Assembly (NCBI RefSeq): GCF_004310665.1
Contig: NZ_SIXF01000009.1
Location: forward strand, 62,001-126,000
Length of the DNA stretch: 64,000 bases
Origin: Pedobacter kyonggii
GTDB lineage: Bacteria > Bacteroidota > Bacteroidia > Sphingobacteriales > Sphingobacteriaceae
Reading direction: 5' to 3'
A program made the position numbers and the translations under genes. The notes under the pieces were generated by a model. That model made no database searches and was not told the origin of the DNA. It was given only the letters and a program-made list of their open reading frames with translations. Below are positions 19,507 to 28,512 of the stretch, piece by piece. The stretch's first letter is position 1. Each line of letters opens with the position of its first letter.

Positions 19507-20520
19507 TTAAGAGCACCTTTCTGTAACAGAAACGTTAAGCGAACGTTTTTCTTGATTTAGGGTTTTCGAGTATTCTACAGGACTCATTCCTACCAGTTTT
19601 TTAAAAGCGCTATAAAAGGCACTCCGTGATGAAAAACCTGCACTGTAGGCGAGCGCCTCTAGCGTAAAGTTCTGCATGATATCAGGGTTCCGGATGCTTC
19701 CTTTAATCCAATTTACACGATATTGATTGATATAGTCAATAAAACTCTTATTGAAATAGCTGTTTAAGACAATAGAAAGTTTGTGACCGCTCAAACCAAT
19801 CTCTTTAGCAAGAGATTGAAGCCTGACATCCTTATGCCTAAATGATTGATGTTTATTGATATGCGATTCTAATTTTTGCCCCCACTCTTCCAATTCTTTG
19901 TTTTTGTCTTTTCCTGAAAAATTTTTCCTGATGGATAAAAGTGTGGATGCCTTAACATTCAACAAAGAAGCTACCAGCGCTAATGGCAAGCGGTCTAAAT
20001 AGCCTGGATTCGTTTTGGCAAAATACAGATACCTTTCTTTCGCGTTTCCTACCCGTATGATGTGCGCTCTTTGCTGCGCATCTTTATAATATTTTTCTAA
20101 AACAACCCTGAAAATATAATTCAGTTCGAAATGATGTGAAAAAAGACGGTTAAGTTCATCATTACGCATGGCCAGCAAATGAGTATCTTCAACAGCCACT
20201 ACATACTCTTGCGAATAACCCGACCCATGTAGACCAGATATGGAACTGACAAAATCATTTTCAACAGAAATGTAGGTTGTTATTTTTTGTTTATTGTGCG
20301 TAGTACAACCCATTAAGGCCCCTTTAACAATGAAATAGATGTATTCGCATACTTCGTTTTCATTGAACAATATCTGATCTTTTTTAATTCTGAGTGTTAC
20401 AAGATGTTTCTCAAATTCTTCTTTCAATTTAGCATCTACAGCATGTATGCTACTGAGCACATTCAGTACATAACCCACCTCTTCGCTTTCTGCTTTATTG
20501 TATTGCAAATGTTTTGGCAC
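19507..20520 (-). CDS. Transcription regulator: cNMP-binding domain fused to AraC-type HTH
   Basis: 337 residues. The N-terminal part (about 30-140) is a Crp-like cyclic-nucleotide-binding domain (QILFNENEVCEYIYFIVKGAL, HLLAMRNDELNRLF). It is followed by a Crp-style helix-turn-helix remnant (about 180-205: LALVASLLNVKASTLLSIRKNF) and then a complete AraC/XylS DNA-binding domain (about 225-325: RLQSLAKEIGLSGHKLSIVLN, FTLEALAYSAGFSSRSAFYSAF). So two types of DNA-binding unit follow one sensor. Two inverted repeats lie directly upstream and may be operators. The target genes and ligand are not shown. Confidence 0.88.
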   Translation of the reverse strand: MPKHLQYNKAESEEVGYVLNVLSSIHAVDAKLKEEFEKHLVTLRIKKDQILFNENEVCEYIYFIVKGALMGCTTHNKQKITTYISVENDFVSSISGLHGSGYSQEYVVAVEDTHLLAMRNDELNRLFSHHFELNYIFRVVLEKYYKDAQQRAHIIRVGNAKERYLYFAKTNPGYLDRLPLALVASLLNVKASTLLSIRKNFSGKDKNKELEEWGQKLESHINKHQSFRHKDVRLQSLAKEIGLSGHKLSIVLNSYFNKSFIDYINQYRVNWIKGSIRNPDIMQNFTLEALAYSAGFSSRSAFYSAFKKLVGMSPVEYSKTLNQEKRSLNVSVTERCS

Positions 20521-20528
20521 CTTATACT

Positions 20529-20565
20529 GTTAATAATGTTAACACTTCATACCATAATTGGTATG
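20529..20565. promoter_or_regulatory. Two inverted repeats upstream of the cNMP/AraC regulator
   Basis: GTTAA-N5-TTAAC (20529-20543) and CATACCA-N4-TGGTATG (20548-20565), both perfect, begin 9 bp before the start codon of the regulator gene. They are candidate sites for autoregulation. Confidence 0.4.
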
Positions 20566-20778
20566 CTCAGGATGCTATTTATTTACCTTAACACCAAACT
20601 TCAAATAAATAGTAAAATCGAAGTTTCAGCTTAATGTTTGTAACCCAAATAGACTATCCAGCAAATAAAAAGAAAGCTAACGAAACTTAAGCAACGAAAG
20701 ATAATTTGTCTTATATATTTTACAGTAGAGGAAAATATTTAATAAAAGATAAAGGCAAAACCTATGCATAAAAAAAGC
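20566..20778. other. Spacer before the histone-like gene
   Basis: AT-rich and without a convincing reading frame. It presumably holds the promoter of the minus-strand regulator gene. Confidence 0.4.
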
Positions 20779-20794
20779 CTCAGAAGATTCTGAG
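20779..20794 (-). terminator. Terminator of the histone-like gene
   Basis: CTCAGAA-GA-TTCTGAG stem, followed on the minus strand by GGCTTTTTT. It lies 27 bp after the stop codon. Confidence 0.75.
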
Positions 20795-20820
20795 ACTTTT
20801 CATTTTAATATTTAGATCGC

Positions 20821-20997
20821 TTAAGCTTTGTTTTTAGTTTCCTGAACTTCTAAACGGATGGCCTGAGCTAAATTTTTCAAATCCTGCATACCTTTACGTA
20901 TACGAGTTCCAGCTGCGCTGTTACCTTTGTTATAAAATTTGTCTGCATCAGCTTCTAAAGCCGCCACTAAACTTTTTACTTCTTCGAATTTTTTCAT
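20821..20997 (-). CDS. Histone H1-like (Hc1) DNA-binding protein, 58 aa
   Basis: The reverse complement reads MKKFEEVKSLVAALEADADK, then FYNKGNSAAGTRIRKGMQDL and ends LEVQETKNKA. This is the short lysine-rich Hc1/histone-H1-like family found in Bacteroidota, related to the Chlamydia nucleoid condenser. It is probably an abundant DNA-binding protein. It has a clear Shine-Dalgarno sequence (AGGAG on the minus strand, 21007-21011, nine bases before the ATG), rare in this window. It has its own terminator. Confidence 0.88.
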   Translation of the reverse strand: MKKFEEVKSLVAALEADADKFYNKGNSAAGTRIRKGMQDLKNLAQAIRLEVQETKNKA

Positions 20998-21093
20998 TTT
21001 TAATTACTCCTATGGTTCTTTAAGGTTTTAGTTTTTAATTATCTTACTCTAATTTAAAGGGTTTGACGAAATAAAAAAATTTTTAGACCAATA

Positions 21094-21119
21094 AAAAACG
21101 GCCTTCTACGCCGTTTTTT
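21094..21119. terminator. Terminator-like hairpin between H1-like and serine palmitoyltransferase genes
   Basis: ACGGC and GCCGT arms around cttctac, flanked by A and T runs on both sides. It may act for either strand. Confidence 0.55.
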
Positions 21120-21212
21120 TCCACATTCCGTGCTTTTATAAACATATTTTCTATAAAACAATTATACCAAACAACTGAAATACAGATTTTTACAAAAATA
21201 ATTTCAACAAAA

Positions 21213-21240
21213 AAGCCCTTTAAACGTATCTAAAGGGCTT
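21213..21240 (-). terminator. Terminator of serine palmitoyltransferase
   Basis: Perfect 10-bp stem AAGCCCTTTA / TAAAGGGCTT, followed on the minus strand by a T run, 19 bp after the stop. Confidence 0.8.
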
Positions 21241-21259
21241 TGTAAAATTTATATAGATC

Positions 21260-22501
21260 TTAAACGGTAGCGAAAAGATTCTCTTTATAATATCCGTTTT
21301 CTAATTTTTCAGCAACTTCGCTAAAAGCATCTAAAGTACGTTGTACATCTTCCAGAGTATGAACAGCTGTAGGAATTAAACGGAGTTCGATCATACCTTT
21401 TGGAATTACCGGATAAACAACGATTGAGCAAAAGATGCTATAGTTCTCGCGTAAATCGTAAGTAATTGCAGTGGCATCAGAAAGTTCGCCTTTTAAGAAA
21501 ACCGGCGTAACTACCGAATCGGTAACACCTAAATCGAATCCACGTTCGCGTAATCCTTTTTGCAGGGTCATTGCAATTTCCCAAAGTTTATCTTTCAGTT
21601 CAGGTTTGCTTTTTAGCAATTCTAAGCGTTTTAACAAACCGATTACCATTGGCATTGGCAATGCCTTAGCAAAAGTCTGAGAACGCATGTTATACCTTAA
21701 GAAATTGGTAATCTGCTCTGTTGAAGCAACAAAAGCACCAATACCCGCCATAGATTTGGCGAAGGTTCCAAAATAGACATCAATTCCATCAATACAGTCT
21801 TGTGCTTCGTGTGTACCTGCGCCGGTTTTACCCATTGTACCAAAACCATGCGCATCATCAACCAGGATACGGAAGTTGAAATCTTTTTTAAGATCAACAA
21901 TTTCCTTCAATTTACCCTGAGCTCCACTCATTCCAAAAACACCTTCAGTAATTAAAAGAATACCACCACCTGTTTCTTCAACCAATTTGGTAGCACGTTC
22001 CAACTGCTTACGGGCACTTTCAATATCATTGTGTTTGTAAACAAATCGTTTACCCATGTGCAAACGTAATCCATCTACAATACAGGCATGCGATTCTGCA
22101 TCATACACCACAACATCATTCCTGTCAACCAAAGTATCGATAATAGATACCATACCCTGATAACCGTAGTTTAATAAAAATGCATCTGGTTTGCCCACAA
22201 ATTCTGCAAGTTCTTGCTCCAGTTGTTCATGATAGTTTGAGTTACCACTCATCATACGGGCACCCATAGGGTAAGCCATACCAAATTTTGCAGCAGCTTC
22301 TTCATCTGCCTTTCTAACTTCCGGGTGATTGGCTAAGCCTAAGTAGTTGTTTAAACTCCAAACCAAATGCTCTTTTCCACGAAACTGCATGTGAGGTGCA
22401 ATTTCTCCCTCTAATTTTGGAAATGAGAAATACCCATGAGACCATTTCTGGTGTTGGCCAAGTGGCCCCATGTGCTTTGCTATCTTATCAAATATATCCA
22501 A
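21260..22501 (-). CDS. spt: Serine palmitoyltransferase (alpha-oxoamine synthase)
   Basis: 413 residues. It condenses serine with palmitoyl-CoA, the first step of sphingolipid synthesis, which is typical of Sphingobacteria. This PLP-dependent family also includes Kbl and BioF. The PLP Lys249 is in FGTFAKSMAG, the cofactor Asp is in LVDDAHGFG (Asp215, His218), and the MGARMMSGNS and LLNYGYQG motifs are as in bacterial SPT. Kbl and BioF usually have different start and substrate regions; the long N-terminus (HMGPLGQHQKWSHGYFSFP) fits bacterial SPT best. Single-gene unit with its own terminator. Confidence 0.88.
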   Translation of the reverse strand: MDIFDKIAKHMGPLGQHQKWSHGYFSFPKLEGEIAPHMQFRGKEHLVWSLNNYLGLANHPEVRKADEEAAAKFGMAYPMGARMMSGNSNYHEQLEQELAEFVGKPDAFLLNYGYQGMVSIIDTLVDRNDVVVYDAESHACIVDGLRLHMGKRFVYKHNDIESARKQLERATKLVEETGGGILLITEGVFGMSGAQGKLKEIVDLKKDFNFRILVDDAHGFGTMGKTGAGTHEAQDCIDGIDVYFGTFAKSMAGIGAFVASTEQITNFLRYNMRSQTFAKALPMPMVIGLLKRLELLKSKPELKDKLWEIAMTLQKGLRERGFDLGVTDSVVTPVFLKGELSDATAITYDLRENYSIFCSIVVYPVIPKGMIELRLIPTAVHTLEDVQRTLDAFSEVAEKLENGYYKENLFATV

Positions 22502-22619
22502 TGTATTATGTGTTTTTTATAATAAAATTTTGCGAATTTAAGCTTTATTCGTCTTAAAATCAACCTAATGATCTTTTAGGTGTTAATTAAGATTTTTAAC
22601 ACTCCAATTTTATGCCAAA

Positions 22620-22646
22620 AAAGCCCCGATTTTACTTCGGGGCTTT
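22620..22646 (-). terminator. Terminator at the end of the dcw cluster (after ftsZ)
   Basis: A 10-bp stem AAAGCCCCGA / TCGGGGCTTT followed on the minus strand by a T-rich tail. It closes the long leftward cluster 20 bp after the ftsZ stop. Confidence 0.85.
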
Positions 22647-22666
22647 AAAATTATATTTGGTTTGTT

Positions 22667-24343
22667 TTAATCAACGTTGTCGTGCAGGAAAGAATTGTTA
22701 GGTCTGATCTCTGTACCACCATCCTGATCGTTGCTTAAAGTAAACCTGCTCACCTGCGATTCAGAAGAATGCTGAACTTGTTGCAACTGCATTTGCTTAC
22801 GTTTATAAGCAGGTTCGTTTTCCAGCTCCTGTAAACCATTGGTTGTACGCAATTTCATGCTTAAATCTTTTAAACGTAAGATACGTTCTTTAGATTTTTT
22901 CAATTGCTCTTCCATCGATTCATCACTTTTGTCATCATCTAAGCCTACAACCGGCATTTCGATTTCTGGTTCAGGCATTGGCGGCATTTGGGCAGCCGGT
23001 GTTTCGAACACAAAATTAGTTTCAGCTAATTTTACTTCAAACTCAAAGCCAGTTTCCGGTGCTTCTTCTATCTGAGGTTCTTCCTCCATCAAAGTATGGC
23101 GAACCACATTATTTTCTGGCTCCTGAACTTTTTGAGGTTCAGATTTATTGAACATACCACCGAAAAGATCTGCTTGCGAAACTTCTTCCTTCGTTTTTAA
23201 AACAGGCTCATAAGATGGCGTCGTTTTAGGCTGAATAAAAGAGTTTACTGGTTCAACGGGACGAACTAGCGGCGCTTCTTCAGGTGTTAAAAGTGATATT
23301 TTCTTTTTATTTTTTTCTTCATTTACGCGTTCTTCTGATGTTTGGAAACCTGTAGCAATAATAGTTACTGAAAGTTTATCGCTTAAAGATTCGTCGGTAC
23401 AGTTACCCCAGATCAAGTCGGCTGATAAACCAGCTTTCTCCTGAATGTAATCGGTAATGATCGATACCTCATCCATGGTTACTTCACGCAGACCAGAACT
23501 AATATTCAATAAAATATAACGCGCACCTTCGATTTCATTATCCTTTAACAATGGAGAAGCCAAAGCGCCTTCCACAGCTTGTAACGCACGGTCTTCGCCC
23601 TCAGCAGCAAAACTACCCATAATGGCTACGCCACTATCTTTCATTACAGTACGCACATCCTTAAAATCCACGTTGATATAACCTGGCACTGTAATAATCT
23701 CTGCGATACCTTTTGCTGCCGTTGTTAAAATATCATCGGCCTGACCAAAAGCAGAGCCTAAGGTTAAGTTCCCGAAGATTTCACGCAGGCGGTCGTTAGA
23801 AATTACCAGGTAAGAATCTACATATTTCTTCAACTCTTCCATTCCCTCGTCGGCCTGCAGCCTACGTCTTTTTCCTTCGAAAGAAAATGGTGTAGTAATG
23901 ATGGCAACAGTTAAAATATCAAGTTCTTTAGCTGCTTTCGCAATGATTGGAGAAGCTCCTGTTCCGGTACCACCACCCATTCCTGCTGTAATAAAAAGCA
24001 TTTTTGTTGTACTACCTAACATGGCCTTAATATCATCTATATTCTCTATAGCTGAGTTTTTACCAACTTCAGGGATAGAGCCAGCGCCCATTCCTTCGGT
24101 TAAGCTAGCACCTAATTGTACCTTGTTAGGTATTGGGCTAGATTCCAAAGCCTGGGCATCTGTATTACAAATAATAAAATCCACACCAGTAATACCAGAC
24201 AGGTACATATGGTTCACTGCGTTGCCGCCACCGCCTCCAACACCAATTACCTTGATGATTGAAGACTTATCTTTTAACATTTCGAACTGCATATCTTTAT
24301 GAATCAGTTGTTTAAAAATTTTTAAATTCTGTTCATTACTCAA
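22667..24343 (-). CDS. ftsZ: Cell division GTPase FtsZ
   Basis: 558 residues; tubulin homologue that forms the division ring. The GTP-binding domain shows GVGGGGGNAVNHMY, the tubulin signature GGGTGTG, and NTDAQAL. The unusually long acidic and Pro-rich linker after about residue 345 ends in a partly conserved C-terminal region (ENEPAYKRKQMQLQ). The start may be residue 18 (MQFEMLKDKSS, 24292), because the first 17 residues are not typical; both are open. It is the last gene of the cluster, 79 bp after ftsA (130 bp with the later start). Confidence 0.97.
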   Translation of the reverse strand: MSNEQNLKIFKQLIHKDMQFEMLKDKSSIIKVIGVGGGGGNAVNHMYLSGITGVDFIICNTDAQALESSPIPNKVQLGASLTEGMGAGSIPEVGKNSAIENIDDIKAMLGSTTKMLFITAGMGGGTGTGASPIIAKAAKELDILTVAIITTPFSFEGKRRRLQADEGMEELKKYVDSYLVISNDRLREIFGNLTLGSAFGQADDILTTAAKGIAEIITVPGYINVDFKDVRTVMKDSGVAIMGSFAAEGEDRALQAVEGALASPLLKDNEIEGARYILLNISSGLREVTMDEVSIITDYIQEKAGLSADLIWGNCTDESLSDKLSVTIIATGFQTSEERVNEEKNKKKISLLTPEEAPLVRPVEPVNSFIQPKTTPSYEPVLKTKEEVSQADLFGGMFNKSEPQKVQEPENNVVRHTLMEEEPQIEEAPETGFEFEVKLAETNFVFETPAAQMPPMPEPEIEMPVVGLDDDKSDESMEEQLKKSKERILRLKDLSMKLRTTNGLQELENEPAYKRKQMQLQQVQHSSESQVSRFTLSNDQDGGTEIRPNNSFLHDNVD

Positions 24344-24422
24344 TGTAATATTAACACTTTTTCAACAGACGTTTTCCACAACTGTTGATAATGTGGAAAA
24401 CTCATCTTTTGTGGAAAAATAA

Positions 24423-25781
24423 TTAACTTTTTAAGTAATCTTCATCGCTTACATTCATGTCATCCTGAATGAAAGTTCTCGTTTTTGCCAGTAATTTATC
24501 AAACAAACCTGGTCCGCGTTTCTCTTTTTCTTTGGCTGTTTTTGGTTTTTCTACAAAAACGCCAGGCTGTTTCATTTCTTCAATTAACTCTTCTGCTTTC
24601 TGGATTCCTTTGATCAGCAGACCTACACTGGTTGCATACATAGGGCTTTTCAGATCATCATAAATGGTTTTAGGCATATCTTCATATTTAGATAAATGCT
24701 CGTTCGGGTAACCAATACGACAATCTAAACCGGTTACATATTCAACTGCCTGAGATAAGTGTTTTAATAAAGCACCACCACCGGTAATTACAATACCACC
24801 GATCAGTTTTTTCTCATATCCGGAAGATTTGATCTCGTAATATACGTGCTCAATAATTTCTTCCATGCGTGCCTGAATGACGTAAGCCAGGTTTTTAACT
24901 GAAATTTCTTTTGGTTCGCGGCCACGTAAGCCCGGAACACAGATAATTTCGTTTTCTTTATTTTCTTCAGCCAATGCAGAACCAAAACGTGTTTTTAACA
25001 ACTCGGCCTGGTTACGCATTACAGAGCAGCCCTCTCTGATATCTTCGGTTACACTATTGCCACCAAAAGGGATAACTGCCGTGTGACGGATAATACCTTC
25101 GTGGAAAATGGCAATATCTGTGGTACCGCCTCCAATATCAACCAATGCAATACCGGCTTCTTTTTCTTCCTCGCTCAACACCGATTCGGAAGAAGCCAAT
25201 GGCTCAAGAATTAAATCCTGAGTTTGCAGACCTGCATTGTTTACACATTTGATGATATTTTTTACAGCCGTAACCTGACCAGAAATGATATGGAAGTTAG
25301 CTTCAAGGCGAACCCCTGCCATACCGATCGGATCTTTGATTCCCGGCTCGTTATCGATGGTAAATTCCTGTGGCAATACATGGATGATCTCCTCACCCGG
25401 CGGCATTACCAGTTTAAACATATCATCAATCAACTTATCGATATCTTTTTTACCGATTTCGTTGTTTAATTCTCTTCTTGTTAAAATTCCTCTGTGCTGT
25501 AAGCTCTTGATGTGCTGACCAGCAATACCCACATTTACCACCTGTATCTCTACATTGGATTGTCCGCTTGCTACTTCAACTGCTTGAGCAATACCCTGCA
25601 CGGTTTTTTGAATGTTAGAAACCACTCCACGTGTCACACCCGCCGATTCTGCCTTGCCTATTCCTAAGATTTCTATCTTACCGTGTTGTGTTCTACGACC
25701 AACGATAACACAAATTTTTGTAGTACCGATATCCAATCCTACTACGATGGGCGACTGACTGGTAAATTTTGCCTTGTCCAT
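24423..25781 (-). CDS. ftsA: Cell division protein FtsA
   Basis: 452 residues; actin-like ATPase tethering FtsZ to the membrane. The phosphate 1 motif is VVGLDIGTTKICVIVG, phosphate 2 is ALVDIGGGTTDIAIF and the adenosine motif is GGIVITGGGALL. The 1C/SHS2 domain lies between. The C-terminal tail (KEKEKRGPGLFDKLLAKTR) contains a basic, amphipathic stretch fitting a membrane-targeting helix, followed by an acidic end. It is 5 bp after ftsQ and 79 bp before ftsZ. Confidence 0.97.
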   Translation of the reverse strand: MDKAKFTSQSPIVVGLDIGTTKICVIVGRRTQHGKIEILGIGKAESAGVTRGVVSNIQKTVQGIAQAVEVASGQSNVEIQVVNVGIAGQHIKSLQHRGILTRRELNNEIGKKDIDKLIDDMFKLVMPPGEEIIHVLPQEFTIDNEPGIKDPIGMAGVRLEANFHIISGQVTAVKNIIKCVNNAGLQTQDLILEPLASSESVLSEEEKEAGIALVDIGGGTTDIAIFHEGIIRHTAVIPFGGNSVTEDIREGCSVMRNQAELLKTRFGSALAEENKENEIICVPGLRGREPKEISVKNLAYVIQARMEEIIEHVYYEIKSSGYEKKLIGGIVITGGGALLKHLSQAVEYVTGLDCRIGYPNEHLSKYEDMPKTIYDDLKSPMYATSVGLLIKGIQKAEELIEEMKQPGVFVEKPKTAKEKEKRGPGLFDKLLAKTRTFIQDDMNVSDEDYLKS

Positions 25782-25786
25782 ATTCG

Positions 25787-27031
25787 TTAATTTTGCTGAG
25801 TTTTATACTGTTTTTCCAGGGCCCTGATTTCTTTCTCTCTTGCTTCTTTCTCTTTCTTTAGTTGGGCCTCAGATTTTGCCGGCTTTGGCTGTGTTCTTAC
25901 CGTTTGCTTCGGTTTTTCTTTTTTATCCGCTGGCTTTGTTTCCTTTGGTTTGGCAGCCTGCACAACCGCTGGCTTTTTCACTTCTGTTTTAACTGGTGCT
26001 GTTTTTTTAGGTGCTTCCTTTTTCACTTCCGCTTTTTTAGGCTCGGCCTTTTTGGCTTCAACCTTCGGCACCTCTACCTTTTTAGGCTCAACTTTTTTAG
26101 CTTCGGGCTTTTTTGGCGCTTCCTTTTCAGCTGCCTCTGGCCGGTCATCCATTGCCGAAACAATTGAACTGTTGATCAGCAAATCGGTTACGTTTCGTTG
26201 TATCCTCAAACTATCTGCCGCAGAAATTGTTTTTGCTTTTTTCCCTAATTCTGTCGAATCTCTTTTTTCGCAAACAATCTGGTTGGTATATTTAATATTG
26301 ATGGTTTTATAAGTATCCCAACCTACCTGCGGCATTGCTTTTTTATAGAACAGCAACAGATTTTTCATTTTCTTTTCAAGCGAATCGGCATTACCCAAAA
26401 CAATACGTTGATTACCTACCCTTGGGATCAGTTCGATGTCGTTTTTCTGATCAACCACAATCTGTTCAATCTGAGCATCCCAAAGGGTATCTTTCTTAAT
26501 ATACTGCGCGGTTTTATATAAATCTCTTGCCAATTGCGTGTGCAGGGTATCTACTCTGCTGCCAAAAACCTCTGTAATATGCCCAGTTGCCACAAGCACA
26601 TTGGCAGTGAAGTTTGAAGAAATAGGCATTTTCAGTCCATCGTTATCAATGTAAAAATCCTGACCGTTTTCGTTCAATATGCGGAGGATAGGCTGGCGTT
26701 GTTTTATTTCAATGTGCAGCACACCATCCATATCTATATACACCTTTGCGAAGCCGATGTAAGGGTTAGACTGCAGTTTTTTCTCGATCTTATGAATGTT
26801 TATATTCTCGAGGTTACGGCCTAAAAGAACACCTTGATCTTCTTTTAAAATCGCATCAATTTCTTCGCGCTCGATGAAATTATCAGCTCCGGGAATCAGG
26901 ATCTTAACATCGGTACATTTAACTGTCTGCTTCTTTACATTGATAAAACTCAAAAGCACCACCACCCCGGCCAAGCTGATCAGCCAGGCAAAGCCAGTAA
27001 AAATTGCGTTCCAGTTTATCCTTTTAAGCAT
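25787..27031 (-). CDS. ftsQ: Cell division protein FtsQ with a long Lys/Pro/Glu-rich tail
   Basis: 414 residues. One membrane helix (residues 10-30) and a POTRA-like plus beta domain (about 35-270: VKILIPGADNFIEREEIDAIL, VLHIEIKQRQPILRIL) identify FtsQ/DivIB. After about residue 300 there is a low-complexity tail of repeated KKxEPKK, VEAKKAEPKK and EAPKK units, about 110 residues long and ending in a charged coiled stretch. Typical FtsQ is shorter (about 240-290 residues). It overlaps murC by 8 bp. The tail is on the outside of the cytoplasmic membrane. Confidence 0.9.
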   Translation of the reverse strand: MLKRINWNAIFTGFAWLISLAGVVVLLSFINVKKQTVKCTDVKILIPGADNFIEREEIDAILKEDQGVLLGRNLENINIHKIEKKLQSNPYIGFAKVYIDMDGVLHIEIKQRQPILRILNENGQDFYIDNDGLKMPISSNFTANVLVATGHITEVFGSRVDTLHTQLARDLYKTAQYIKKDTLWDAQIEQIVVDQKNDIELIPRVGNQRIVLGNADSLEKKMKNLLLFYKKAMPQVGWDTYKTINIKYTNQIVCEKRDSTELGKKAKTISAADSLRIQRNVTDLLINSSIVSAMDDRPEAAEKEAPKKPEAKKVEPKKVEVPKVEAKKAEPKKAEVKKEAPKKTAPVKTEVKKPAVVQAAKPKETKPADKKEKPKQTVRTQPKPAKSEAQLKKEKEAREKEIRALEKQYKTQQN

Positions 27032-28379
27032 TGTTTAAAGTATTTTTAAGGGGTTCGATAATCGTGTCGATATCTCCTGCACCTACTGTTAAAATTAATT
27101 CAGGTTTTGTGTCTTTAACATGCTGAACCACAAAATCTTTTCCACATATTTTTTTATCTGCTAAAGTGATTTTATCCAGTAAAAACTGTGCATTTATCCC
27201 CTTGAGCGGCAATTCTCTTGCCGGATAAATCTCCAGCAGCATCAGTTCATCAGCAGTGCTTAAAACTTTTGCAAATTCATCTGCAAAATCCCTTGTCCGC
27301 GTGAAGAGGTGCGGCTGAAAAATCACCGTTAGCTTTTTATCTGGATACAACTGCCTTACGGCATCAAAACAAGCCCTCAGTTCTTCAGGATGATGTGCAT
27401 AATCATCAATATAAATCTGATTGCCGTTATTCACAATATATTCGAAGCGGCGTTTAACACCCTTAAAATTGGCAACCGCTTGTTTTACCTTTTCTGCATC
27501 GATACCCAATTGCAGCGCAATGGCAATGGCAACCGTTGCATTTTCGACATTATGCTTACCGGGAAGCATTAAACTGATATCTTTTATGCTTTGTGTACTA
27601 TCGGTATAATCGAAAACAAATTTCGGCCCTTCTACCCTTAAATTCTCTGCCTTTGCAGTTGCCGTTGAACTTGCCGCATAACTGACGCTTTTTTCCAGTG
27701 GCAATCCTTCGTGCGCATAAAGCACACCTTCAGCTTTAAGTTGACCAGCAAACAAACGGAAAGATTCTTCGAGGTGACTTTTATCCCCATAAATATCCAA
27801 ATGATCGGCATCCATTGAGGTAACCACAGCCACATCCGGGTGCAAGGTTAGGAAAGAACGGTCATATTCATCGGCCTCTACCACCACTACATTGTTTTTT
27901 CCGAAAAGCACATTACTATTATAGTTACTGGTTATCCCACCTAAAAAAGCAGTACAATCGTATCCTGTATCTTTTAAAATATGCGCAACAATAGATGATG
28001 TTGTGGTTTTGCCATGTGTACCCGCAACTGCGATACAGAACATCCCTTTACTGATGATCCCTAAAACCTCAGAACGTTTTTTAAGCGCAAAACCCTTATT
28101 TATAAAATGGTTTAAAATTTTAGCATCTTTTGGAATCGCTGGTGTATAAACCACAAGGGTATCATCATGATCATCTAAAAATGCACCAGGCAGCGAAGAA
28201 GCTTCATCAAGATACGTAATGAGAATACCTTCCTGCTCTAAGGTTTCGGTCAGCTTGGTCCTTGTTTTATCGTAACCACAAACTACTTGTCCGCGTTTAG
28301 CAAAATAACGGGCAAGCGCACTCATGCCGATACCACCGATACCTACAAAGAAAACCCTATTTATTTTACTTAGTTCCAT
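27024..28379 (-). CDS. murC: UDP-N-acetylmuramate--L-alanine ligase
   Basis: 451 residues. Adds the first amino acid (L-Ala) to UDP-MurNAc using ATP. Motifs: the N-terminal GIGGIGMSALARY, the P-loop VAGTHGKTTTSS, the Mur ligase core EADEYDRSF and YDDYAHHPEE in the C-terminal domain. The N-terminal UDP-binding Rossmann domain, central ATPase and C-terminal domain are all complete. It sits between murG and ftsQ, as in other Bacteroidota. Confidence 0.97.
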   Translation of the reverse strand: MELSKINRVFFVGIGGIGMSALARYFAKRGQVVCGYDKTRTKLTETLEQEGILITYLDEASSLPGAFLDDHDDTLVVYTPAIPKDAKILNHFINKGFALKKRSEVLGIISKGMFCIAVAGTHGKTTTSSIVAHILKDTGYDCTAFLGGITSNYNSNVLFGKNNVVVVEADEYDRSFLTLHPDVAVVTSMDADHLDIYGDKSHLEESFRLFAGQLKAEGVLYAHEGLPLEKSVSYAASSTATAKAENLRVEGPKFVFDYTDSTQSIKDISLMLPGKHNVENATVAIAIALQLGIDAEKVKQAVANFKGVKRRFEYIVNNGNQIYIDDYAHHPEELRACFDAVRQLYPDKKLTVIFQPHLFTRTRDFADEFAKVLSTADELMLLEIYPARELPLKGINAQFLLDKITLADKKICGKDFVVQHVKDTKPELILTVGAGDIDTIIEPLKNTLNNA

Positions 28380-28512
28380 TTTTTAAGCTAAAAGTTGAAA
28401 GACCAAAGCATAAAGCTTGTCTTTCTATTGTTTTATTTTTTATTTTCTATCGCATTAAGATTGTGCTTCGTACCTCGCAATGACGATCTGTCTTTGTTTT
28501 GGTCTTTCTACT
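28380..28512. repeat. Repeat-filled spacer in the dcw cluster (murG-murC)
   Basis: 133 bp of gaaag/accaaag words plus a CGTCATTGCGAGG-like word (reverse strand around 28453-28473), of which a relative lies at 29901-29925. It resembles the dispersed cgtcattgcgagg repeat of Sphingobacteriales. Confidence 0.55.

Noticed and set aside
22667-24343. FtsZ glycine loop GGGGGN as an unusual variant
   Set aside because: The same GGGGGN occurs in ordinary FtsZ such as that of E. coli.
25862-26312. Two plus-strand Phe/Leu/Ala-rich open frames
   Set aside because: They are the reverse of the FtsQ low-complexity tail and reflect its codon bias.
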